Shown here piece after piece: positions 55,715 to 64,000 of a DNA stretch of 64,000 bases. The translations under genes and the position numbers were made by a program. Source of the DNA: Periplaneta americana (taxonomy: Eukaryota > Arthropoda > Insecta > Blattodea > Blattidae); NCBI RefSeq assembly GCF_040183065.1, contig NW_027185502.1, forward strand, positions 447,501 to 511,500. The letters are read 5' to 3'. The stretch's first letter is position 1, and each line of letters opens with the position of its first letter. The notes beneath the pieces were generated by a model. The model saw nothing but the letters and a program-made list of their open reading frames with translations, ran no database searches and had not been told where the DNA came from.

Positions 55715-57150
55715 CATCATCATCATCATCATTGGCTCAACAACCCATTGACAGTCCTAGCCTTCCTCAGTATTTTATTCCAGCCGTCTCTACTTCTGGC
55801 CTTGACTGTCCACATTCGTGCACCAATAAAGTTGGCATCCTCGTATACATTATCCTCCCATCTGCTCCTCGGTCTTCCTTTAGATCTGCTTCCTCCAGGA
55901 TTGGATGTAAAGGCTCTTTTAGCGGGTCTAGTATTGTCCATTCTTACCAGGTGTCCAGCCCACTGCAATCGACCAATTTTAATAACTGTTATAATATCTG
56001 GCTCCTTAAACAGATCGTATATTTCTTTATTATATCTAATTCTCCATTCATTATTTATTTTGACGGGTCCATAAATTGCTCTCAGAATTTTCCTCTCGAA
56101 GATACTAAGTCTTCTGATGTCCTGTTTGTTCATAGTCAAGTTTCCGAGGCATACGTCAACACCGGCCTAATAAGCGTCTTATGTATTCTTATTTTACTTG
56201 AGATGGTTAAGAATTTCGATTTAATATATTTCAGTAATCCAAAGTAACATTTATTTGTTATAGATATTCTTCTCTTAATTTCAAGACTGATGTCATTATT
56301 GATCATGGAGCCAAGATATATAAATTTTTTTACATATTCAAATTTGTAATTTTCAATTGTAAGATAAGTTGGTGCTTTATTAATAATACTTCCTTTGCGG
56401 CTGGAGATCATGTATTTAGTCTTGCTCTCATTAACTCTCAATCCCATTATCTTTGCTGCCTTTTCCAGGGAGATAAATGCCTCTTCTAGTGCTTTCTGTG
56501 ACCTAGCAATAATATCTAGGTCGTCTGCGAATGCCAAACTTCAACAGACTTATAATAATATTGTATTAGTTGTCTGTATTCCTGATTCTCTTATCGCTTT
56601 TTCCAAGGCTGTGTTAAATAGCAAGCAGGCCAATGCATCTCCTTGTCTTATACCTCTGTTGGTTTCAAATTCCCCTGATAAGTCTGACTGGATCGTAATA
56701 CAGTTTATAGTTTCTTTCATTGTCATCTGGGCTAGTCTAATGAGTTTATTAGGTATTTTCAGTGCTGCCATTGCTTGATATAGTTGTTGCCTATTAATAG
56801 TATCATACGCCATTTGGAAGTCAATGAATAGATTGTGTGTCGTTACATCGTATTCGTTAGTTTTACCTAAAATTTGTCTGAGTGTATATATCTGTTCTAT
56901 TGTCGATCTGTTGGGCCTAAAGCCACATTGGTAGTTTCCGATTTCTCTTTCTGTATATTTAGATAGTCTTTTATAAAGAACATTTGAGAGAATTTTATAG
57001 ACATTGCTCAGCAGACTGATGCCTCTATAATTGCTACATTCCAAGGGGTTCCCTTTTTTTTTAGTATAGGACATATAATACTGATTTTCTAATCTTTTGG
57101 CATGGTTTAATATGTCCAAACTACTTACAGACCTGTTACTAAATCTACGT
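55715..57150 (-). pseudogene. RTE-like non-LTR reverse transcriptase, CAT-repeat 3' tail
   Basis: On the minus strand: SNYRGISLLSNVYKILSNVL, CGFRPNRSTIEQIYTLRQIL, LFIDFQMAYDTINRQQL, TNRGIRQGDALACLLFNTAL, then two in-frame stops (~56540) and LAFADDLDIIARSQKALEEA (catalytic ADD). FIYLGSMINNDISL and RPVLTYASET follow, then a one-base loss where the family has Trp, and the tail GRLQWAGHLVRMDNTRPAKR. At the 5' end a poly-A shift and a stop break KKGNPLECSN. The first catalytic D lies in LFIDFQMAYD. The 3' end is a (GAT)n tail (CAT repeats at 55717-55733), typical of RTE-type elements. No endonuclease domain is visible. Confidence 0.85.
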
Positions 57151-57164
57151 ATTACTCTGTGAAG

Positions 57165-57517
57165 AGATTTATTAAATCTACATACTTAGACTTTAACAAA
57201 CAAAATTTGATAACACAATCCCAAGGGAAAAAATGGAACTTTCTGCATCAAAATCCACAGTTAATTCCCGATTTACCACGAAAATCGTCTGTAGCTGCAT
57301 TTAGATTGACAACAGGCCATGATTGTTTGGCTTAACACCTGCATAGAATTGGAATATATCAGTCCCCTAACTCAACTCAAACCAAGAAATGGATTCGGAA
57401 CACCTCAAAATCTGTTCTTCATTGGCTGGTCATGATAATATCTTTGAAAAATATTGGAGTGCAAGAGGTCAAATGACTTTATTGTCAAACGCCTGGCATT
57501 AGAAAACAACAACAACT
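57165..57517 (+). mobile_element. Non-LTR 3' end with (CAA)n tail (family IV), longer copy
   Basis: It reads FLHQNPQLIPDLPRKSSVAA, FRLTTGHDCLA, stop, HLHRIGIYQSP, then after a shift the same AGHDNIFEKYWSARGQMTLL end as at 52236, and AACAACAACAA. 'AAFRLTTGHDCLxxHLxRIGI' is the post-RNase H tail common to insect jockey-like polyproteins. Confidence 0.75.
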
Positions 57518-57739
57518 TATTCACTTCCACAATTAAATGCATACAACTATTGACATTAATTTGCCATAAATGTTATAGAAAGCATTCTATTGGAGGTATA
57601 GCCAGTCATACGTTAATATATTCTTTCTGAATGCATTTTTCAGAGTATGATACAATAAAATTCATCGAAGCTGGGAAATGTCATTTTGAAGTTAATTAAA
57701 ATAAACTGATTCCTCCTTGTGCAACTAGTTAAACAATAC

Positions 57740-58835
57740 ATGAAAAGTTCCTTGTAATAAAGGACTGTTGACTATTGGATGTACTCAATGTCTTCATCTT
57801 TACTTTGCTTATCAATAACTGCATTTCGAAGTACACTAGTATTGCACAGTGATTAGCATCTATGGTGACTGTCCATCTCAAATCCTTCCGTCCATCTTTC
57901 ATCCTCTCGTGTGGCCTCAGAATGGTGCAGCCGCCGCGCGACTGCCATTCCGCAGACATTCCGTTCGTATGAACCGGGCCTAAAGTGGTGCCCTTCTTTG
58001 TCTCACTAATAAGTTGATGTAAAGCAGTGCCCATTCATTTCAGAACATGGTTCACCCATTCCTCTTTCTCAATGGGGTGACTGTCTCCATATACATTTAG
58101 CCCGACCAGTTCTTTGAAAGCTTTGGAATCCCCATCACTGAGTATTGTTGTATATCTAAATCCATGGCCAACAGATCTTGTCCACAAGCGTACAGCAGCT
58201 TCTCGTTCCATGGCAGGAGAGGAACCAATATAGTTTATGATACAATCTGGTTTATGGCCTTCAAACCAAAAGTGAAATTCTGCACTGTTCTCATGAAGCT
58301 TTTCTTTGCTACTGAACATCTTTGGCTGTTTTCGATAAAACAACAAAATCTGTCACATATCCTGTGACTACATCAGTCACATAACCGACACCAAAATTTG
58401 AGGTATGGCCTCGTTTGTTCCAAGTACCATCGAAACTGACCATAATATTATGTAGCTTGTGGGTATCAAGCACTTCTTGTCTAGGATAAGCTAGAACATC
58501 TGTACTAGTGTGTGTAGCAGTAACACATATTTTACTTAGATGATCATTGTATGCAGTTTCAGACAATGGGTTCATATCCAGGACCATTGCGAAACTTTCT
58601 TGTACCATGTAACCTTTTCCAATTTCGGAAAATGCTCGTACAATCCTGCGTTTGACATCAAAAGCAAAGCTTGAAGTATCATCACACTTTACTCTACTTG
58701 ATGAAGTAACATTTCCTCCAAAGCCACAATCTTCGCATATAAAACCAGTGTGTGACTATAACCACGAGAAGAACTTATTTCAAGATTTGCTCTGCCTCCA
58801 CACTTACATCTCAGCCTCCCAACTAATTCAAATAG
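57740..58835 (-). pseudogene. Mutator-like transposase-domain protein, broken
   Basis: On the minus strand, ICEDCGFGGNVTSSSRVKCD (two Cys pairs) and FDVKRRIVRAFSEIGKGYMV lead into VSFDGTWNKRGHTSNFGVGY, VTDVVTGYVTDFVV. Then, in another frame, come ENSAEFHFWFEGHKPDCIIN, YIGSSPAMEREAAVRLWTRS and RYTTILSDGDSKAFKELVGL. NHVLK, TGA, MGTALHQLISETKKG close it. 'SFDGTW-KRGH', 'YxGSSxxMExEAA' and 'LSDGD' are landmarks of the Mutator-like transposase domain found in many animals, with D in SFDGTW and LSDGD the likely catalytic ones. It is broken by a frameshift near 58330 and a stop at ~58035. Homology ends near 57985. Confidence 0.75.
57840..57985 (-). repeat. Harbinger-like terminal sequence (single end)
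   Basis: On the minus strand TTTAGGCCCGGTTCATACG starts here, directly after the Mutator-like frame. It resembles the end of the Tourist-like MITE at 47105 (AGCCTGGTTCAGACGG), with TTA next to it. I found no partner end, so only one end of such an element is supported. Confidence 0.4.
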
Positions 58836-60780
58836 TTTATTTTTAGATAAAAATAAATAATTGGGACCCTCAATATCATTAAGCCTACCATTACTGTTTC
58901 CACATTTTGAAAAATATTAAAAACTAGTCATACCTGTGCGCTTCACTGCAGTTGTTAGAAATAAATATGAAGTAATTACATAATTAAAATAGGACATTTG
59001 GTCCAGGGAACATCCGTGTTTGATAGGAGGATAAATTGTTTAATATGTTACTTAATTGAAATTGTATTTAAATAATTAAAATACGATCATTTTGGTCCAG
59101 AGAGCAGTCATTTCCTGCAAGGATAATTCTTTTAACACGTGCTTAAATATATAACACTGTAAGTTGCCCATTTATCAAACTTCTGTAATAAAGTGTTAAA
59201 AGTAGTGTACACAAGACTCAAGATGGACTGTAATATTCCATCTGACGTAGTATTATCGTAATTCATAAAATAATGCTTATTACATTAGCGTTCATCAATA
59301 TTTTTCATAGCAATACAGTCCTGGCCTTATAAATGAGAAGAGAAGTGTAGACGTATAATTACTGAGTAACTAAAGCCTCAACCATGTTGGCTTTCTGAAA
59401 AATCTGGCGGAAAAACTATAACCACACAAACTTTGGCAAACATTGACCATTCTGTTTCATGTGCTCTGGAAATATAACGTAACAATATGAAATATGGCCC
59501 ATTTTGTTCTGTTCAAATAATGGTTGGCATATCCCATTTTGATTAATTCATTAATAATAATATATCCCATTTTGATCTATGTACTGATTTTCTCCATGCA
59601 TTTTATACGTCTAAAATAAACCATTTTGAAACTGAACCTTTCTCTGTATAAAGTCTTCAACCCAAACTTGCCCATGACATCAGTAATTCATTTTCTAAAA
59701 AAAAGTCACATAGCCCATTTTGATCTCAAGCGCCTCATTTGAAAAGAGTAAAATCCTGTCTTAGAAATACGATGAAAGAAGAGGGACTGATCGCATTAGC
59801 CATGTTGTCCATTGAAAAGACTATGTTAAATGATATTAATAAGAAGGTGATTCAAAAGTCTGCAACCTACAAGACAAGGCGAATGGAACTAATCTTTAAA
59901 TAAGGAAGTTGCATGATTTATAATGTATGCAGCCCCTCTGAATTCAATACCCACGAGCCACTACTGTTATTATATTTTGTCTTAAATTTTCATTACTTCT
60001 TGTACTTCCATTTGCAGATGGTGTCCAGATGATAACCCTCTGAAACAGTCAACATATCACATGAAGGGCCTGGATGCACTGGTTCTAGTAGATGAAAAAG
60101 ATGGTACTTTGACTTTTTAAAGTATATCTTTCATTTGTAGCATTTCTCTGTTATGTATAATAAAAAACCACCGATTTTCTAATTAGTTGTGAAGATTGTT
60201 CCACTCAGTGCAACATCTGGAAAAAGGGACTAAAAAGTGAAGATTCCATGTATGAACAATCTAAGCATTGTTTACTAAGTTCTTCTTTCTCCTTCACCTA
60301 CACACTGCAGACAATGATCGTGAAGCAATTGAAAGGAATGGTGGAAGGCCATGTATGGAATTCTATTCTATCTTTACCACATCAACATAACACCTTTCCA
60401 AGGTTACTTTGATTTCTGGGAACAAAAATAAGTCGCATGGTGCTAAGATCGGTGATTACCTGACTACAATAGATGAGACAACACATATTTTTTTTTTGTG
60501 CTGATCAGAAACTTCCTAGTAATGCAAGCCTTGTGACGTATTGTGTAGTCAGGCAATAGGAACAAACTGTTTTCTTCTTGACACTTACACTGTACACAAT
60601 GGAATCTCAAAGTTTCCAGATAATAGTAACTGTCTGGTCACCGGTCACAAGCATTTTGTGCACAGCTCCCTTGCTGTCATACAAAATAACTTACAGCCTT
60701 GTTTATTTTTTATACAGCCGAACCTCATACAACATATTACTATGATGTACCGAAATAAATATGGAGTTTCAGTGCAGTAA
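58836..60780. other. Unassigned stretch with recurring CCCATTTTGATCT word
   Basis: CCATTTTG or GGACATTTGG-like words occur near 58995, 59090, 59487, 59538, 59572, 59620 and 59718, several inside CCCATTTTGAT. Spacing is irregular. No gene was recognised. Confidence 0.4.
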
Positions 60781-60817
60781 TTCTGCATCTCCATATGGTA
60801 AAGAATTGGTACAATGG

Positions 60818-60905
60818 AAAAAAAATTCTCTCTGGCACCAAGACTCGAACTCGGGTTTCCAGCTTTATGTGCTGGTGCTTTATCCACTAAGCCACAGAGA
60901 AAAGA
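60818..60905 (-). repeat. tRNA-like sequence (tRNA pseudogene or SINE head)
   Basis: The minus strand folds fairly well: GCTTAGTGGATAAAGC as D arm, CCAGC-ACATAAA-GCTGG as anticodon arm (ATA in anticodon position), CCGAG-TTCGAGT-CTTGG as T arm, and TCTCTG/CAGAGA able to pair as acceptor. Two bases around the acceptor/D junction do not fit a standard tRNA, and an A-run follows. It is the best cloverleaf in the window, but a tRNA-derived repeat is more likely than a working gene. Confidence 0.5.
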
Positions 60906-61317
60906 GAGAATTTATCTCTGTTCTGCCGATTCTTCGCCATCTCAATACAACAGTTTTCTGGGGACTAGAAAAATTGTATTATATTAGGTTTATTGTTGTA
61001 TTGAAGGATTATGAAATTTTTCCCAAATTTTCTATTGTGAAAGAGAGAGTACAGTAGAAATAGCTATGAAACATTACATACTGTGAAATAACATTTGATT
61101 ACCAGCACTGTGTTTGATTTTTCTTCTACAGCTGCCACTTTAATGAAAGTAATCCCATGTCTGACCTTAAAACGTTGTAGCCAACTGTTGTTTGCTTTGA
61201 AGTTCAACTCACATTGACAAAATTAACTGCTTCTGACATACAATAGGGCCTGTATGACACTTCTGCCCAGCTGAACTGTAAATTTTATGTGCTTTCTTTG
61301 TTTCATTCTTGCTTTAT

Positions 61318-61318
<1 letters not shown>

Positions 61319-61400
<82 letters not shown>
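61319..61400. repeat. (CA)n microsatellite
   Basis: Forty CA pairs without interruption. Confidence 0.97.
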
Positions 61401-61403
<3 letters not shown>

Positions 61404-63215
61404 ATGAGAGAGACCTATAGTTCTTCTCACACATTTCCTTCTCAAATGGTGTCAGTTTATGATGACCTTCAGTGTAGCACTTTTAAGAACAATCTCTCTT
61501 TGGATTCATATTCACCTCTGGTAGATGACAGCACCAGTTGATGCCTCGTAACACTAGTCCCGTGTTTCAATTGCTGCACTGTGTGATCTAGTACTTGGAA
61601 CATTTGGACGAACTTTTTTTTACCAAAAAGGCAAATATATTTGTTTAATATTCTGTCCTATACTTAGCCTTCATCTGTCATTTTTAAACGTCTGACAGCC
61701 ATTTTTAAAATGCTATGCACAGCTCTTTTAAACTGTCACAGCCAGTAAAACTTGGGTTTTCTCAGAACTACGTTTGTGATCAATAAAAGGTCCCTAGAGG
61801 CTTCTATTTGCTCTGATTTATATGAAACTTTTCAGCATGCTCCATTGGGTACAGTACACAAAGTTGTGCATGAAATCAGCTCTTCATTATAAACTTTTCA
61901 TCATATAGATTTTTAACTTTAAAAAAATCAAAGAATATTTTTTATTTTTTTATTTACTTTTATTTATGCAGGGCTGTAGAGTTTATCTTCAGCCTGATAA
62001 AGGCAACATGCAATAGTGTGAGATAAGTAAATAAATAAACAGTGAGAAGAGTACAAAAATAGTTCATCTCAGCAAGAATGATGGAATTTGGATGGCCATC
62101 ATCTTCTCTCTTGCTTCCCAATACTTCTCTACCAGTGCATCAAAGAATATTATCGAGTAAAAATTATGATTTCTATTAAAATTTTTATCTCATTAATCAA
62201 TACTCAAATCTAAAAATTCATGCACAGTTTTCCTAATCATGAGATGTAATTTAAAAAAATGCAAGTAAAAAATCTGAAGCTGTGAGGAATGTTTTGAATT
62301 TATACATAATTTAATTAAAATAAGTGAACATTATTACCTAAGGAACTAACTGAAACTTTATGAAATTTGTTACTATCATTTAAATGTACAGACACAAGAA
62401 ACACAACGAATTTGGAAGCAATTTATAAAAAATTTTAAAAGTTTCTAAACTCAGTCCCAGTGACCCTTTATAGGAACAATGGAATGATTTGAAATCACAA
62501 TAAAAACAGAGGACAGTATAAACTATAAGTACAGTAACAACTCACACTTGGCAGTTGGTGTCAAACATGTAAAGGAAAAATATCCAGATTGTACACGGTT
62601 TGTTCCCCACAGCTTGACAGATCATGTGTGACTGTATTGGACATGCCTTAGATATCACAGAAAATGCTCCAAGAAAACAAAATTCTTGGAATCGATTTAT
62701 TGCAACAGATAGCTCTGAAACAGAGTACTGAATTACGGAATGGGAATGCAAAGAAACTGTGGTTGCCTCAGGTACGCCGAGAAGAGTCTTGCGACCTCGG
62801 ATACCACTCCACTGAAGATGTCTGCCGCAGTTGCAGACAAAACGTCTAGTATAAAACCAACCAATAGACCACGGCCTCTCAGCACGGAAAATGAATCTAG
62901 ATCTATAGACTCCGGTCGTGAAAGCCTACACTGCAAAACGGGGGGTTGCTGATTTGCTTCAAATGTAGTAAAGGTTTTATTCATCGAGAATTTGTCTCTT
63001 TACTGTAACTTCTTTGTTCTTCATTGATAGCACAAACTTTAGTCAGTCGAAAGCACTAAGGCTCACTATGTCATTGGAGAGTACAATAGGATCTCCATTA
63101 TCCAGCCCTCAACTAATCCTACTGTGGGTTATTTGCATCAAAAAGAAAGAACGCGATTTTTTAAGTGTATTCAATGATGGTTTTAGACTGCTCTTTTCTA
63201 GTTCCTGAATTGTGC
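61401..63215. other. Unassigned stretch
   Basis: At 62740-62950 a 70-codon plus-strand frame has SAAVADKTSSIKPTNRPRPL and ENESRSIDSGRESLHC. I have a vague memory of this as a repeated sequence in cockroach assemblies, probably from a retroelement 5' region. The minus strand is open there too. No other structure was recognised. Confidence 0.35.
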
Positions 63216-63221
63216 TCATAG

Positions 63222-63425
63222 TAAAGAGATAGGTTTGGAAGTAAATCCCAAAAAGATAAAGTATATATGTTTATGTTTCGTGACTGGAATATACTGTAGT
63301 ACGAAATGGAAATATACAAATTGGAAATTTAAATTTATTCTTTGAAAAGGTGGAAAAGAACGTACGGTATATAAAACCTTAATAAGACCAGTTGTTTTAT
63401 ATGGTGCAGAAACATGAACGTTAAA
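63222..63425 (+). pseudogene. Non-LTR reverse transcriptase scrap (family I)
   Basis: KEIGLEVNPKKIKYI followed, after shifts, by KTLIRPVVLYGAET and a stop. The DNA at 63222-63245 (AGTAAAGAGATAGGTTTGGAAGT) matches 5638-5661, so it is the same family as the remnant at 5285. Confidence 0.65.
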
Positions 63426-63647
63426 TTGAATAGTAATCTATATAGCTCTACTGATAAATTGTTTGTGTTTGTAATTTGAAGTAGTTTGCATGATATGTAT
63501 TATCAATTTCTGTATATCACAACTGGTTGAATTGTTTATGCCTTAAATTTAATTAAATTGTTTTGTATTATAATATAGCTCAACTTATGAATGATCGTTT
63601 GCGTTTGTAAATTTAATAATCTGATTGGCTATGTATTGTATACTTTT

Positions 63648-63960
63648 AGTAGAGCCATCGATGTAGCTCAGTCGGCAGACTCGCTGGGCTGCTGATCCGG
63701 AGCTGCGTTCGGGCTTTGGTTGGATCCCCCTTTGGACTTTGGTTTCTTCCGAGGTTTTCCACAGCCGTGGGACTGAAGCCGGATGGTCTATGGCGAGTCC
63801 TTGGCATCAACACCTTTGATTTGATTACCCCCTTTGATTTGATTACCTGGTTGGGTTTTTCCGAGGTTTCCCCCACCGAAAAGGCAAATGCCGGGTAATA
63901 TTTTGGCGAATCCTCGGACCTCATCTCATCTCACTACATCTCGCCAAAATGTAAAAAAAT
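63648..63960 (+). mobile_element. tRNA-derived SINE type B
   Basis: The head GCCATCGATGTAGCTCAGTC has an A box (TAGCTCAGTCGG) and, ~45 bp later, GTTGGATCCCC as a weak B box. The body has two copies of TTTGATTTGATTACC, then GGGTTTTTCCGAGGTTTCCC, AAATGCCGGGTAATATT and CTCATCTCATCTC. The 3' end is a run of TTGTAAAAAT-like units reaching the window edge. A fragment is present at 48893. Confidence 0.8.
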
Positions 63961-64000
63961 TGTACAACATTGTAAAAATTGTAGAAAATTACTAAATTGT

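Overview
This window comes from a large, repeat-rich insect genome. The style of its repeats points to a cockroach (Blattodea, perhaps Periplaneta): a tRNA-headed SINE with the body word CCGGCATTATCACC, non-LTR tails reading GESRNAY/GRPRRRW-like, and frequent 'TAGGCCTA' words. The species is inference from memory of such repeats. I see no intact host gene, no rRNA, no convincing functional tRNA and nothing prokaryotic. Most open frames are remnants of transposable elements, or arise because a tandem repeat happens to lack stop codons.

Region by region. 0-8.3 kb: a diverged ~0.8 kb segment present twice as direct repeats, non-LTR 3' tails, a Helitron Rep remnant, a non-LTR reverse-transcriptase remnant, and a 5'-truncated R2-like C-terminus with zinc knuckle and restriction-like endonuclease. 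8.5-11.74 kb and 15.33-19.79 kb: two blocks of a ~41 bp T-rich minisatellite (about 7.7 kb in total, all units in one orientation), with higher-order units and a colinear inter-block duplication at an offset of ~6.3 kb. Between the blocks: a non-LTR tail, a degenerate CGTCAT-rich tract, and a nest in which a SINE with an 11 bp target duplication was split by a 1,705 bp hAT-like element with an 8 bp target duplication, which itself contains another SINE. 19.8-25.5 kb: broken pieces of a 'SDNCxGQNKN' (DUF7869-type) protein on both strands, non-LTR tails, a 416 bp TIR element, a ~50 bp degenerate tandem repeat and three tRNA-like sequences. 25.7-30 kb: a ~53 bp degenerate tandem repeat and two possible minus-strand exons of unknown genes. 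30-37 kb: a non-LTR tail, a pogo/Tigger-like element with a SINE inside, a full-length but dead mariner, and a hAT C-terminal fragment.

37-48 kb: SINEs with clear 9-12 bp target duplications, one of them split by a foldback element, a head-to-head inverted pair of tRNA-derived repeats, a 1,374 bp hAT-like element, an 836 bp TIR element, a frameshifted PIF/Harbinger transposase and a 586 bp Tourist-like MITE with TAA target duplications. 50-59 kb: a possible MADF/BESS gene on the minus strand, an internally deleted DUF4817-type transposon, a ZMYM1/TTF-type hAT transposase remnant, an RTE-like reverse transcriptase ending in a CAT-repeat tail, and a Mutator-like transposase remnant. 59-64 kb: mostly unassigned AT-rich sequence, a tRNA-like element, a long CA microsatellite, a last RT scrap and a second tRNA-headed SINE.

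The elements do not form a working pathway. What the window records best is the order of insertions: nesting and target duplications give relative ages. The most unusual structure is the two-block 41 bp minisatellite with its hierarchical organisation.
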